Counted from the first letter of the stretch, positions 34,525 to 44,430 are shown. The stretch is 64,000 nucleotides of DNA from Bacillus sp. HNG (GCF_003400205.1 NZ_QUQV01000007.1:62001-126000); one strand, 5' to 3'. Notes: a model not told the origin generated them from the sequence alone. Translations and numbers: made by a program.

Positions 34525-36009
34525 ATGGCAAATTGGTTTAAAAAAGAACATAAAAAACCTCGATTAACTGAGGATATCTATCAGACCTTCCGAAAATCAT
34601 CGGACTTTGTTTGTCACTTTAATAACCAAGCCATTCGCCCTTTTTGGGTTTGTTATCAGCGCAATATTATTGATACACAAACCCTCAATGAACAAATTTT
34701 ACCTTACCTGCTGTATACAAAAATCTATTCCATTCAAAGCCTTAAAGGAGTTCTTCCGAATAAGGAGATCGTGATTACAAATAAGGTTAAAGAAATAGAA
34801 GATAAAATTTTGCAAGGCAGTATCATGATTCAATTTCACAAGCATGACGGATATTGTGCCCTTATAGATGCTGTGAAATTTGAAAAAAGATCGGTTAGTA
34901 CACCTGAAGTGGAATTCAGTGTAAATGGTCCAAAAGAGGCATTTGTCGAATCACTGGATACCAATTTAAATTTAATACGAAAACGATTGCCGATACCTGA
35001 ATTGCGTGTGAAAGAACTAACGGTTGGGAAGTTATCAAGGACAAAGGTAGCCGTACTTTATATAGAAGACATTGTGGAAAAAGAGAATGTTCAAACCATT
35101 TTACAGCGACTCAATGATATCGAGTTTGATTCGATTAATGATACTTCTTTTATTACGGAAATCATTGTTGATAATACGAATTCTCCTTTTCCACTAATGC
35201 TTGAAACGGAGCGTCCTGACCGGACTGCTTCCGTATTAGTAGAGGGGAAAGTAGTGGTGCTATGCGAGGGATCTCCCCAAGCCATTATAGCCCCGACTAC
35301 CCTTGTTGAGTTTTTTTCATCGTTTGAAGACTATTTCATGAATTGGTACATTGGGTCATTTGTTCGGATGCTTCGTCTTTTTTCAGTCGTCTTTTCCATA
35401 TTAATCACACCCATTTATGTTGCCGTTCTTACATATCATCATGAATTAATTCCACGAGATTTACTGGCAACCTTGGTTATCTCAAGACGTGAGGTTCCAT
35501 TGCCTCCTATTTTAGAGGCTTTGTTTTTAGAAATAACCATTGAGTTGCTACGTGAAGCTGGAGCAAGGCTACCCGCCAAGGTTGGTCAAACAATCGGTAT
35601 CGTGGGTGGTATCGTGATTGGAACGGCATCTGTTGAAGCTGGACTTACGAGTAATGTGTTGTTGATTATGATTGCCCTAGCTGCATTAGCTTCTTTTACA
35701 ACACCTGTTTATACAATGGGTAACACAATTAGGTTAATACGATTTCCGTTTCTCCTGTTAGCACAGCTATGGGGATTATTAGGAATTGTGATTTGTTTCT
35801 GTTTTCTATTAACACATTTAATTCGATTAACTTCCTTAGGGCGACCATTTTTAGAACCCCTTTTCCCATTGCGGATTAGGGATTTAAAGGATGCATTTGT
35901 TAGGTTGCCATTTTCGCAACTTTCGAAACGCCCAATGTATGTTCGTCCAGGAGACACAAACCGTTTTAATCAAAAGAATGCACAGAAGAAAAAAGACATT
36001 GATGAGTAG
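34525..36009 (+). CDS. gerKA: GerA family germinant receptor A-subunit
   Basis: 494 residues with the GerA-family layout: a large N-terminal soluble domain (to about 270), four or five membrane segments (280-440) with RREVPLPPILEALFLEITIELLREAGARLP, and a short cytosolic tail. It forms part of an inner-spore-membrane germinant receptor with the next two products. Preceded by AAGGGGGAT. The gerK symbol is a guess at the paralogue; gerA, gerB or ynd relatives are equally possible. Confidence 0.9.
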   Translation: MANWFKKEHKKPRLTEDIYQTFRKSSDFVCHFNNQAIRPFWVCYQRNIIDTQTLNEQILPYLLYTKIYSIQSLKGVLPNKEIVITNKVKEIEDKILQGSIMIQFHKHDGYCALIDAVKFEKRSVSTPEVEFSVNGPKEAFVESLDTNLNLIRKRLPIPELRVKELTVGKLSRTKVAVLYIEDIVEKENVQTILQRLNDIEFDSINDTSFITEIIVDNTNSPFPLMLETERPDRTASVLVEGKVVVLCEGSPQAIIAPTTLVEFFSSFEDYFMNWYIGSFVRMLRLFSVVFSILITPIYVAVLTYHHELIPRDLLATLVISRREVPLPPILEALFLEITIELLREAGARLPAKVGQTIGIVGGIVIGTASVEAGLTSNVLLIMIALAALASFTTPVYTMGNTIRLIRFPFLLLAQLWGLLGIVICFCFLLTHLIRLTSLGRPFLEPLFPLRIRDLKDAFVRLPFSQLSKRPMYVRPGDTNRFNQKNAQKKKDIDE

Positions 36010-36033
36010 CCGAAAGTCCAAGGAGTTGCAACT

Positions 36034-37122
36034 ATGGAAAGGATCAAAGAATCATTTTTAGTATCTCCTTTTTTTGTATTTTTCTTAATTCATTCCATGC
36101 AGATAGGGGTAGGGATACTTGGTTTCCAACGAATCATTGCAAAATCAGCAGGGTATGACAGTTGGATTGCCGTTATTCTGGCAGGAGCTGCAGTACACGT
36201 CATTGTGTGGATGATGTATAAAATATTAAATGATTCAAAAGGGGACATAATTGACGTTCATAAAGAAGTTTTCGGAAAATGGATTGGGGGTTTTTTTAGC
36301 CTTTTATTTGTCGTATATCTTATGTCTTTATCAATCACTGTTTTACGCACCTATATTGAGGTTGTTCAAGTTTGGATGTTTCCAGAATTAAATGCCTGGG
36401 TTTTTAGTTTTTTTGCTTTGGCACTCACTTACTATATTATTTTAGGTGGTTTTAGAACAGTAACCGGCATTAGCTTTTTTAGCATTGTTCTGCCGGTCTA
36501 CATTCTGCTATTAGTTTTTTTTCCTTTAGAATTTGCGCATGTACGAAACTTACTACCCATCTTGAGTCATTCCTTTACAGAAATTGCACAAGCAACAAGG
36601 GATATGACCTTGAGTATTCTGGGCTTTGAAACGCTGTTCTTCTTTTATCCATTTATTAAAAACCCTAAAAGTTCTCAGAAATGGGCCCACCTTGGCGTCT
36701 TAGCTACGACAGTTCTATACTTAATTACGATGATTACAACCATTATGTTTTACAGTTCTGGTCAGTTAGATAAACATATTTGGGCAACTTTATCCATGTT
36801 TAAAACAATTGTTATGCCTTTTGTGGAGAGGTTTGAATATGTCGGAGTAGCATCTTGGTTTTTTATCATCCTTCCTAATATCTGTATTTCAATCTGGGGT
36901 GCAAGCAGAGGCATTAAAAAGGTGTTTTCCGTTCAACAACGAAAAGTGCTGCTTTTCATTTTACCAGTTGTTTGGGTGGCAAGCAGTTTTTTAAAAACAC
37001 GCCAAGGAATAGATAAGCTTAACGAATACATGTCAAGTTTTGGTTTCTATACTGTTTTTGTTTATATTCCTATTCTTTTTGTACTCACACTAGTCATTCG
37101 TAAAGTGAGGAAGAATAAATGA
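36034..37122 (+). CDS. gerKB: GerAB-type spore germination permease-like subunit
   Basis: 362 residues with about ten membrane segments; the N terminus SPFFVFFLIHSMQIGVGILGFQRIIAKSAG matches the GerAB/ArcD/ProY (APC superfamily) pattern. It is expected to bind the germinant. It lies 24 bp after the A subunit and overlaps the C-subunit start by ATGA. Confidence 0.9.
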   Translation: MERIKESFLVSPFFVFFLIHSMQIGVGILGFQRIIAKSAGYDSWIAVILAGAAVHVIVWMMYKILNDSKGDIIDVHKEVFGKWIGGFFSLLFVVYLMSLSITVLRTYIEVVQVWMFPELNAWVFSFFALALTYYIILGGFRTVTGISFFSIVLPVYILLLVFFPLEFAHVRNLLPILSHSFTEIAQATRDMTLSILGFETLFFFYPFIKNPKSSQKWAHLGVLATTVLYLITMITTIMFYSSGQLDKHIWATLSMFKTIVMPFVERFEYVGVASWFFIILPNICISIWGASRGIKKVFSVQQRKVLLFILPVVWVASSFLKTRQGIDKLNEYMSSFGFYTVFVYIPILFVLTLVIRKVRKNK

Positions 37123-38201
37123 AAAAGATCCTAACAGGAATTGTTTTAGCTGCCGTTTTAGTCTTAACGATTGTATATGGTAGGGTATCCGAAGAAATCA
37201 TTGATGAGGTTAATGTCGTTTCAGCTATTGGGTTTGACCGTGCTGAAGGACAAAAAATTAGAGGTACAGCTGCTATCCCTGTTTTTAATGCGGATAAAAG
37301 TATCGACAATGCCAGTTTTTCTGACGAGTCAGTCTTGGCAAAAGAAATTATAAATGTATTACAAAAACAATCAGCGGATCCATTGGTAACAGGTGGACTT
37401 CGAGTTGCACTATATGAAGATGAGTTAGCGAAAAACGGAATTTTACGGTATATTGATGCGCTTCAACGTGATGCCAGTGTTGGAGCAAAAGTGTATTTAG
37501 GAATTGTTGAGGGGAAGACAAGGGAGGTATTAGAAAAAAAATTAGGAAACAGGGGTACAGGGGAATATCTTGCCACGATTTTAGAACATAATATCCAAAA
37601 ACAAGATGTACCAAAGTCTGATCTTCATACCTTTTTATATTTGCATTATATGGAGGGGATGGACCCCTATCTTCCCACTTTAAAATTAATCGGAGATAAG
37701 ATGGAAATCACGGGCTTAGCTTTGTTCCAAAATGGAACGATGATATCGAAAATTAAAGAAGAAAATCTGTTCTTTTTTAAAGCGATGGTGGAAAATTACG
37801 GTGAGGGGTCTTATACATTACGATTAAAGGATACGGATGAGTATGCGTCTGTAAAACGGATTAAAACAAAAAGGAAAATCAAGGTAGAGGATGTGCATGG
37901 AAAGCCAAAGGTAAACATTACAATTAAGTTTGAGGGGATATTAAGTGAGTTTTCCGGGCAAAAAGCAACTCCAGAAATCACCAAACAGATTATTACTCAA
38001 CTCGAAAGCATCATTAAGGAAAAATCTGAAGAAATGCTAAAACATTTTCAGGAAAAAAATATTGACCCAGTAGGGATTGGGTATATGGCTAGACATTCAG
38101 TTCGTGGTTTAGATTTTGAAAAATGGCAACTTGAATATCCGAATATAGAAATTGCCGTTCATTCAAAGGTAAAACTAGTTGAGACAGGAATCACTGAATA
38201 A
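37119..38201 (+). CDS. gerKC: Ger(x)C family germinant receptor C-subunit lacking the lipobox cysteine
   Basis: 360 residues with the GerC-family pattern: EIIDEVNVVSAIGFDRAEG near the N terminus and the C-terminal domain GILSEFSGQ...ITKQIITQLESIIKEKSEEMLKHFQEKNIDPVGIGYMARH. Family members are lipoproteins with a Cys-Trp after the signal; here the equivalent site reads LTIVYGRVSEE with no cysteine in the first 60 residues. The N-terminal hydrophobic helix (4-20) would then act as an uncleaved anchor. It is translationally coupled to the B subunit. Confidence 0.88.
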   Translation: MKKILTGIVLAAVLVLTIVYGRVSEEIIDEVNVVSAIGFDRAEGQKIRGTAAIPVFNADKSIDNASFSDESVLAKEIINVLQKQSADPLVTGGLRVALYEDELAKNGILRYIDALQRDASVGAKVYLGIVEGKTREVLEKKLGNRGTGEYLATILEHNIQKQDVPKSDLHTFLYLHYMEGMDPYLPTLKLIGDKMEITGLALFQNGTMISKIKEENLFFFKAMVENYGEGSYTLRLKDTDEYASVKRIKTKRKIKVEDVHGKPKVNITIKFEGILSEFSGQKATPEITKQIITQLESIIKEKSEEMLKHFQEKNIDPVGIGYMARHSVRGLDFEKWQLEYPNIEIAVHSKVKLVETGITE

Positions 38202-38311
38202 AATGGTAAAGTACAATTTGCTTGCTTTTTTCCTCTTAACAAGTGTTCAATAGGGTATGATATACTTTTGTAAATGGTGGAAAAGATAAAAGTCTATTGG
38301 GAGTGTCTTAT

Positions 38312-39067
38312 TTGAAATATTTTATTATTACTGGTACATCTAGGGGATTGGGAGAATCCATTGTAAAACAAATTATGGACAAGAATCATACCTTATTTTG
38401 TATCTCAAGGAAACAAAACAATGAATTAAAAGAAATGGCGTTTGAAAAAGGAATCAATCTTTATTACTTTTCTTGTGACCTACATAAAACAGAAGAGATT
38501 GAAAAAGTAATGGAACGAATTTTTTCATCTATTGATTTTTCAAATGCAGAAGGTATCTACTTAGTAAACAATGCTGGAACGATTGATCCAATTAAGCCAA
38601 TTGGAAAGGCAAGTCCAAGAGAACTAACGGAAAGCATTCATGTCAATCTGTTGGCGCCAATGATAGTAAGTTCCTATTTTATTAAACATACAGCATCATT
38701 CGCGACTAAAAAAGTGATTGTGAATATTTCATCAGGTGCTGCTAACCGTGCAAGACATGGATGGACTGCATATTCTTCGTCTAAAGCAGGAATTGATATG
38801 TTTACAAAATCAGTTGGATTTGAGCAGGAAATCGCTGAGCATCCAGTAACCATGATTTCCTTTTCACCTGGTGTCATGGATACAGAAATGCAAGAAGTAA
38901 TCCGAAAAACAAAAAAAGAGGATTTCACAGAGGTCGAGCAATTTATTGAATTCAATGAGAAAGGCATGCTAAGATCACCTGATTTTGTTGCTGGAGTAAT
39001 CCTTGACCTAATTCTAAATCAGGAATTAATCAATGGTCATGTCTATGATATAAAATCATTTGTATAA
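38312..39067 (+). CDS. yueD: Short-chain dehydrogenase/reductase, YueD (benzil reductase)-like
   Basis: 251 residues from TTG 38312, 6 bp after GGGAGTG; TTG 38297 would overlap that site. The Rossmann motif TGTSRGLGES, NNAGTIDPIKPIG, and active-site residues Ser (NISSGAA), Tyr and Lys (YSSSKAG) are present. SFSPGVMDTEMQ and RSPDFVAG match what I recall of B. subtilis YueD, which reduces benzil stereoselectively; the native substrate is unknown. NADPH use is likely. It ends in a terminator. Confidence 0.85.
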   Translation: MKYFIITGTSRGLGESIVKQIMDKNHTLFCISRKQNNELKEMAFEKGINLYYFSCDLHKTEEIEKVMERIFSSIDFSNAEGIYLVNNAGTIDPIKPIGKASPRELTESIHVNLLAPMIVSSYFIKHTASFATKKVIVNISSGAANRARHGWTAYSSSKAGIDMFTKSVGFEQEIAEHPVTMISFSPGVMDTEMQEVIRKTKKEDFTEVEQFIEFNEKGMLRSPDFVAGVILDLILNQELINGHVYDIKSFV

Positions 39068-39072
39068 TTCGA

Positions 39073-39099
39073 AAGCCCCTTTAAAAGGGGTTATTTTTA
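39073..39099 (+). terminator. Intrinsic terminator after the SDR gene
   Basis: Stem AGCCCCTTT/AAAGGGGTT followed by ATTTTT. Confidence 0.8.
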
Positions 39100-39161
39100 T
39101 GAGGACGTCATAGACGACTCAGTGGGACGGAATTATAATGGAGAAAAGGGGGAGAGCTATA

Positions 39162-40112
39162 ATGGAACAAGTAAGAGTAGGAGTAATCGGTCTTGGGGCC
39201 ATTGGAGAAAGACTCATACAAGGCTTTAACGCCAATAAACATACAACCGTTCAAGCAGTCGTTGATACCGATAAAGAGCGTGCCGCAAAGATGGCAGAAA
39301 AGCTTGGTGGGATTAGCTGGTATGATAGCCACAAAAAAATGCTAGCGGAAGAGGATTTAGATCTAGTGTATGTAGCTGTTCCGCCAAAATATCATCATGC
39401 CGTTACCATGGATGTCATTGAAAAAGGGATCCATGTGTTATGTGAAAAACCTCTCGCGAATTCGGTCGAAGAGGCTAAGGAAATGTTTGAAGGTGCTGAG
39501 CAAGCTGGAATCATTCATGCGATGAATTTCCCGCTTAACTATAGTAGTCCAGCCAATACCTTTGATCAGATGATTAAAGAAGGATACATAGGTCAATTAC
39601 GAAAACTTGAACTGTTGATGAATTTCCCTAATTGGCCACGTCTTTGGCAGCAGAATGATTGGGTGGCGGGTCGTGAACAAGGTGGTTTTGTATTGGAGGT
39701 AGGGGTTCATTTTATTCAATTAACCCAACGTATTTTTGGTTCCATTACGCATTTAAATAGCCGCTTGGAACTTCCTAAGGATACGACCAGATGTGAAACC
39801 GGCGTTATTGCCTCATTAGCATTAGCAAATGGAGCGCCATTTTTAATCAATGGTATGAGTCAGATTGCCGGAACTGAGCGAATTGCCTACACGGCTTATG
39901 GTACTGAGGGGACTCTTTCACTAATAGATTGGGGTAAACTTGAAGGTGGTAAGCTAGGTGAGGAGATTCATTCGATTGAAAATGATAAGGGAGAAACGTC
40001 AACACTTATTGACCATCTGGTTGCTGCAATTGCTGGACAAGAAAGTCACCTATATACATTTAAGGATGGATATGAGGCGCAGATTATTTTAGAAAAGCTT
40101 AGAGATAAATAA
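39162..40112 (+). CDS. Gfo/Idh/MocA family oxidoreductase
   Basis: 316 residues from ATG 39162, which has AGGGGGAGAG in front; the ATG at 39138 has none. NAD(P)-binding GLGAIGERLIQGF at the N terminus, the EKP motif in HVLCEKPLANSVEEA, and the C-terminal sheet domain with EVGVHFIQLTQRIFG (His of the active site) are visible. These enzymes oxidise or reduce sugars or related ring compounds; substrate unknown. The gene is monocistronic and converges with the siderophore-binding gene. Confidence 0.85.
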   Translation: MEQVRVGVIGLGAIGERLIQGFNANKHTTVQAVVDTDKERAAKMAEKLGGISWYDSHKKMLAEEDLDLVYVAVPPKYHHAVTMDVIEKGIHVLCEKPLANSVEEAKEMFEGAEQAGIIHAMNFPLNYSSPANTFDQMIKEGYIGQLRKLELLMNFPNWPRLWQQNDWVAGREQGGFVLEVGVHFIQLTQRIFGSITHLNSRLELPKDTTRCETGVIASLALANGAPFLINGMSQIAGTERIAYTAYGTEGTLSLIDWGKLEGGKLGEEIHSIENDKGETSTLIDHLVAAIAGQESHLYTFKDGYEAQIILEKLRDK

Positions 40113-40119
40113 ACAAACG

Positions 40120-40157
40120 AAAAGCTCCTACCGATTCGACGGCGGGAGCCCATTTTT
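40120..40157. terminator. Bidirectional terminator
   Basis: GCTCC..CCG/CGG..GGAGC stem (40124-40149) flanked by A and T runs, between convergent genes. Confidence 0.75.
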
Positions 40158-41127
40158 ACTTTGCCATGTATTTTTCAATATCATCAAGCATGAGATTAGC
40201 TGCTAGGACACCACCTGCAGTGTTCCAAATAGGATCACTTACTTTGTGAACATTGCCTTCCTTCACCGCATTTAATCCTTTCCATAACGGATTATTAATC
40301 CATTCTTCCTCAACCTTTGTTGCTTCGCCATTACCTGTTTCATAAGTAAAATAGAAAATGACATCTCCATCCATTAGTGGAATCTTTTCCTGGTCAACTT
40401 CTCGAGCGAATTGATCATTTTGGTCTTGAGCAAACAAATCAACCTGTTGCTGTGGACGTTTCAAGCCTAATTGTTCAAAAATAACCCCTGAGAAGGAATC
40501 TGTATAATATATTCGTGTTCGACCTTCCATAAAACGGACAACAGAAACTTCAGTATCCGTATTAATGTTCTCTTTTACTTTATTTAAATGATCGTCAAAA
40601 TCAGCGAGAACTTTCTTTCCTTCTTCCTCTTTATTGATTGCTTTTGAATAGAGGGTAAAGTTTTTTTGCCAATCGCCACGCAAGTCTTCGGCAAAAACAG
40701 TTGGCGCAATTGCTTTTAATTGTTCATAAATTTTTTCCTGACGCATCTTATTACCGATGATTAAATCAGGCTCAAGTGCAGCAATTGCTTCTATATTTAC
40801 ATTGCTCTCTTCACCAACAACGTCTACACCTTCCATTTGATCCTCAATATGAGCATACCAAGGATCCCCAATCCAAGAACGAACAGCTCCAACAGGCTTA
40901 ACTCCCATTGCTAGTAAAGCTTCTGTGCCTTCATTTGTTAAAACAACAATTCGTTTTGGATCTTTGTTAATCGGTGTAGAACCCATCGCATGTTCAACTG
41001 TGTATGTATTAGGACTTTCAACTGCCTCATTCTTGTCGGTATTGTCTGCAGCGCCACAAGCAGTCAATAATAGTGAAAATACAGCCAACGTAAGAAATCC
41101 AAGATAAGTTTTCTTTCTAAAGTTCAT
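40156..41127 (-). CDS. yfiY: Iron-siderophore ABC transporter substrate-binding lipoprotein, YfiY-like
   Basis: 323 residues with a lipobox (LLLTAC, Cys24) and the FecB/FhuD pattern: PKRIVVLTNEGTEALLAMGVKPVGAV, then LEPDLIIGNKM and a C-terminal WNTAGGVLAANLMLDDI. It binds a ferric siderophore outside the membrane and delivers it to the divergent permease genes. Context and gene order (divergent from yfiZ-yfhA-like genes) match B. subtilis YfiY, which takes up schizokinen/arthrobactin-type hydroxamates. Three Fur-box-like sites lie in the promoter region. Confidence 0.88.
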   Translation of the reverse strand: MNFRKKTYLGFLTLAVFSLLLTACGAADNTDKNEAVESPNTYTVEHAMGSTPINKDPKRIVVLTNEGTEALLAMGVKPVGAVRSWIGDPWYAHIEDQMEGVDVVGEESNVNIEAIAALEPDLIIGNKMRQEKIYEQLKAIAPTVFAEDLRGDWQKNFTLYSKAINKEEEGKKVLADFDDHLNKVKENINTDTEVSVVRFMEGRTRIYYTDSFSGVIFEQLGLKRPQQQVDLFAQDQNDQFAREVDQEKIPLMDGDVIFYFTYETGNGEATKVEEEWINNPLWKGLNAVKEGNVHKVSDPIWNTAGGVLAANLMLDDIEKYMAK

Positions 41128-41146
41128 TATGTATCCTCCTGTTAAT

Positions 41147-41161
41147 TGATAATGATTTTCA
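41147..41161. promoter_or_regulatory. Fur box 1
   Basis: TGATAATGATTTTCA matches the 7-1-7 Fur consensus at most positions, 20 bp upstream of the yfiY-like start codon. Confidence 0.75.
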
Positions 41162-41208
41162 TTTACTTATGATAATAAAGTGATTTGAAATTTTAGTCAA
41201 TACAAAAT

Positions 41209-41225
41209 TGAGAATGATTTTCATT
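41209..41225. promoter_or_regulatory. Fur box 2
   Basis: TGAGAATGATTTTCATT, a 7-1-7-like Fur site in the divergent promoter region. Confidence 0.8.
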
Positions 41226-41229
41226 GCGT

Positions 41230-41244
41230 TGACAATCATTCTCA
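41230..41244. promoter_or_regulatory. Fur box 3
   Basis: TGACAATCATTCTCA, directly after box 2, giving a tandem Fur site between the divergent uptake genes. Confidence 0.75.
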
Positions 41245-41395
41245 TTTCCAATAGACTAAAAGAGAAATAAGTTACTAATTTTTCTTGTCCTTTGCTATGT
41301 ATAAGAAGGCATAGGAGAAGCTAAGCCTATCTAAAAACATCTAATATTAACATAAACATGTTTTACCAAAGTCATACATGTCTTTCTAACTACGG

Positions 41396-41457
41396 CTAGC
41401 TCCAGGCGACATCGGCTCTCTGGTCTAACCAGTTATATGGGCGCCTTACGCTTTTCT
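41396..41457. repeat. Probable Bacillus intergenic repeat (CTAGCTCCAGG...GCGCTTTTC type)
   Basis: Begins CTAGCTCCAGGCG and ends GGGCGCCTTACGCTTTTC, which resembles an abundant Bacillus intergenic repeat from memory. GGCG/CGCC ends could pair. It lies between the Fur sites and the yfiZ-like start, within a 354-bp intergenic region. Confidence 0.5.
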
Positions 41458-41481
41458 AATTACTCAAGGAGTATTAAATAA

Positions 41482-42486
41482 ATGTTTTTAAAATCAAATC
41501 AAGCGAAACTTGCAGGACTTGTGATCGGTATTTTAATATTGCTTGTATTGATATGTGCAAGCATTGTATATGGATACACAGATACATCTTGGAAAATGGC
41601 GTATGAAACATTTACCGCTTTTAATGGTTCAAATGAACACATTATCATTGAAACAATTCGACTACCACGTGCTCTCATTGCTTCAGCAGTTGGTGCAAGC
41701 TTGGGAATAGCAGGTGCTCTTATGCAAGCCCTAACGAAGAATCCATTAGCATCACCAGGAATTTTTGGAGTTAATGCGGGAGCGGGTTTTTTTATTGTTG
41801 CATCTGTTTCTATTTTTTCTATTAATTCTTTACAAGCCTTTACCTGGGTTGCCTTTTTAGGGGCTGCGGTAGCAGCATTTATCGTTTATTTCATCGGTTC
41901 ACTTGGGCGGGAAGGTCTCACCCCCATGAAATTAACATTAGCAGGTGCGGCAATTGCCGCCATGTTTTCTTCCTTTACACAAGGGTTACTAGTCATTGAT
42001 GAGATGGCGCTAGACCAAGTATTATTTTGGCTAGCAGGCTCTATTCAAGGAAGAAAGCTGGAAATGCTTACAAGTGTTCTTCCATATTTGGGAGTTGCTT
42101 GGGTTGCATCATTGCTCTTAGCGAATAAAATCAATATCCTATCAATGGGTGAAGATGTAGCGAAAGGACTCGGACAGCGAACAGGTACAGTTAAGCTTTT
42201 AACAGCTATAACCATCATTCTGTTAGCTGGTGGGGCAGTGGCTGTGGCAGGGCCAATTGGGTTTATCGGTATTGTCATTCCACACCTTGCGCGGGCTTTG
42301 GTCGGTATTGACCATCGTTGGATTCTTCCATTTAGCGGGATTCTTGGTGGCGTTTTACTACTCTTAGCTGATATCTCGGCTCGGTATATTGTCATGCCAG
42401 AAGAAGTGCCAGTAGGTGTTATGACGGCCCTAATTGGAACACCTTTCTTTATATATGTAGCGAGAAAGGGGTTTCGCAAAGTATGA
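41482..42486 (+). CDS. yfiZ: Iron-siderophore ABC transporter permease, YfiZ-like
   Basis: 334 residues, nine or ten membrane segments, FecCD family: ETIRLPRALIASAVGASLGIAGALMQALTKNPLASPGIFGVNAGA and GPIGFIGIVIPHLARALVG (ATPase-contact loop). It pairs with the following permease to form the heterodimeric channel. The ATGA overlap with the next gene shows coupling. Confidence 0.92.
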   Translation: MFLKSNQAKLAGLVIGILILLVLICASIVYGYTDTSWKMAYETFTAFNGSNEHIIIETIRLPRALIASAVGASLGIAGALMQALTKNPLASPGIFGVNAGAGFFIVASVSIFSINSLQAFTWVAFLGAAVAAFIVYFIGSLGREGLTPMKLTLAGAAIAAMFSSFTQGLLVIDEMALDQVLFWLAGSIQGRKLEMLTSVLPYLGVAWVASLLLANKINILSMGEDVAKGLGQRTGTVKLLTAITIILLAGGAVAVAGPIGFIGIVIPHLARALVGIDHRWILPFSGILGGVLLLLADISARYIVMPEEVPVGVMTALIGTPFFIYVARKGFRKV

Positions 42487-43541
42487 ATAAATATAGAGCC
42501 TTTCGAATTGGTAAAAAGGGAAAAATCTCTTTTTTAATTGACAATAAAGCATTTATCACGATTTTTATTTTAGTAACAGTAGCAACAATCCTGTTTTTGG
42601 TAAGTACCGGACTTGGGGAAATGAAGATCGACCCTATTACGGTTGTGAAAACACTATTTGGATATGGTACCCGAATGGAGCAATTGGTCGTTACATCCTT
42701 CCGTTTACCCCGAATTATCATTGCCTTTTTAGTAGGAATGGCACTTGCTGTTGCCGGGAGTATTTTACAAGGAATTATTCGAAATCCACTTGCTTCACCA
42801 GATATTCTAGGAATTACTGGTGGAGCGTCTGTGGCAGTTGTTGCTTTTTTAGCGTTCTTCTCAAATTCAAGTAATGCATTAACTGTAAGTATTAAATGGA
42901 TGCCAGTTGCTGCATTTATTGGTGCAACTATTGTTGCTTTTTTAGTGTATATTTTGGCTTGGAAAAATGGTGTATCACCTATACGACTTGTATTAATAGG
43001 AATTGGGGTTTCAGCCCTCACACAAGCTCTGACAACTACATTTATGGTAATGGGACCGATTTATCAAGCAAGTCAAGCGAATATCTGGATTACCGGAACT
43101 GTAAATGGGTCAACATGGGCAAATGTACAAATTCTAAGTCCTGTTGTCATCATTTTAGTAATCATCTGCATGATGCTCGCACGAAACTTAAATATTCAAG
43201 AGCTAGGAGAAGAGCTTGCAACTGGTGTTGGAAGTGACGTTCAGAAGCAACGATTTCTATTATTACTAGCAAGTACAGCATTAACTGGCAGTGCGGTTGC
43301 GTTTGCTGGGGGGATCGGTTTTGTTGGATTAATGGCACCCCATATGGCGCGCAGAATGGTAGGTTCAGCCTTTGGCGCATTGATCCCAACTGCAGCTCTT
43401 CTAGGGGGAATCCTTGTGATGTTGGCAGATTTAATTGGCAGAACCGTATTTTCACCCACGGAAGTTCCTGCTGGCGTATTTACCGCTGCAATAGGGGCAC
43501 CATATTTTATCTATTTACTCTATAAGAGTAGAAATAGGTAG
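42483..43541 (+). CDS. yfhA: Iron-siderophore ABC transporter permease, YfhA-like
   Basis: 352 residues, FecCD family: SFRLPRIIIAFLVGMALAVAGSILQGIIRNPLASPDILGITGGAS and GGIGFVGLMAPHMARRMVGS. About ten membrane segments. Second half of the channel with the preceding gene. B. subtilis uses the unlinked YusV ATPase for this pair; here a YusV-like ATPase gene follows directly. Confidence 0.92.
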   Translation: MNKYRAFRIGKKGKISFLIDNKAFITIFILVTVATILFLVSTGLGEMKIDPITVVKTLFGYGTRMEQLVVTSFRLPRIIIAFLVGMALAVAGSILQGIIRNPLASPDILGITGGASVAVVAFLAFFSNSSNALTVSIKWMPVAAFIGATIVAFLVYILAWKNGVSPIRLVLIGIGVSALTQALTTTFMVMGPIYQASQANIWITGTVNGSTWANVQILSPVVIILVIICMMLARNLNIQELGEELATGVGSDVQKQRFLLLLASTALTGSAVAFAGGIGFVGLMAPHMARRMVGSAFGALIPTAALLGGILVMLADLIGRTVFSPTEVPAGVFTAAIGAPYFIYLLYKSRNR

Positions 43542-43618
43542 AGAGTTATTAGCGTAGCAATAATCCAGTTCTTTCAGCTGCGGCTTTTTTAACATAGATT
43601 TGGAAGGGGGCGTACTTG

Positions 43619-44428
43619 ATGAATGCATTGAAAACGGAAAACTTGACTTTATCGTACGGGGACTCCATTATCATCGAAGATTTACATCTTGAGTTACCAA
43701 AAGGTGAAATCACTGTTTTTATAGGTGGAAATGGATGCGGAAAATCAACCTTGCTACGTTCTTTAGCAAGACTTCTAAAACCAAAACAGGGAGCTGTTCT
43801 CTTAGAAGGAGAGGCGATTGCAAAGCTTCCGACAAAAGAAGTAGCACGAAAGCTTGCTATTCTTCCTCAAGGACCAACTGCTCCTGAAGGTTTGACTGTT
43901 CTTCAGTTGGTTAAACAAGGTCGTTACCCTTATCAAAACTGGCTCAAGCAATGGACGGAAGAAGATGAAAAAATAGTTAATCATGCTTTAGAAGCTACCA
44001 ATATGATAGGTTTTGCCGAGAGAACCGTCGATTCTCTCTCGGGTGGTCAACGCCAACGTGCTTGGATTGCGATGACGCTTGCTCAGCAAACCGATATTAT
44101 TTTACTAGATGAACCAACCACCTATCTTGATATGACGCATCAGATCGAGATTCTCGACCTTTTATTTGAACTGAACGAAACTGAAAAACGAACGATCATC
44201 ATGGTTTTACATGATTTAAATTTAGCATGCCGCTATGCCCATCATATTGTAGCGATAAAAGATAAACAAATTTATGGTCAGGGAAAACCTGAGCTTGTTG
44301 TGAATAGCAGCCTTGTAAAAGATGTGTTTGGAATGGATTGTGAAATTGCCGTTGATCCTTTGTTCGGTACACCTTTGTGCATTCCACACGGCAAGGGGCG
44401 GCGTATATTAAATAGGCTAGGAGTATAA
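43619..44428 (+). CDS. yusV: Iron-siderophore ABC transporter ATP-binding protein, YusV-like
   Basis: 269 residues from ATG 43619, 8 bp after GGAAGGGGG; TTG 43616 is an alternative. Walker [10 protein letters not shown], signature [15 protein letters not shown], Walker [13 protein letters not shown] and the H-loop MVLHDLNLA are intact. FepC/FhuC family ATPase that energises siderophore import. Adjacent to the two permeases and to a FhuF-like gene, 75 bp after the second permease. Confidence 0.92.
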   Translation: MNALKTENLTLSYGDSIIIEDLHLELPKGEITVFIGGNGCGKSTLLRSLARLLKPKQGAVLLEGEAIAKLPTKEVARKLAILPQGPTAPEGLTVLQLVKQGRYPYQNWLKQWTEEDEKIVNHALEATNMIGFAERTVDSLSGGQRQRAWIAMTLAQQTDIILLDEPTTYLDMTHQIEILDLLFELNETEKRTIIMVLHDLNLACRYAHHIVAIKDKQIYGQGKPELVVNSSLVKDVFGMDCEIAVDPLFGTPLCIPHGKGRRILNRLGV

Positions 44429-44430
44429 CG

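Noticed and set aside
42045-43021. Long minus-strand frames opposite the siderophore permeases
   Set aside because: They are antisense shadows of FecCD genes with low-complexity Ile/Ala/Thr/Pro content and no initiation signals.
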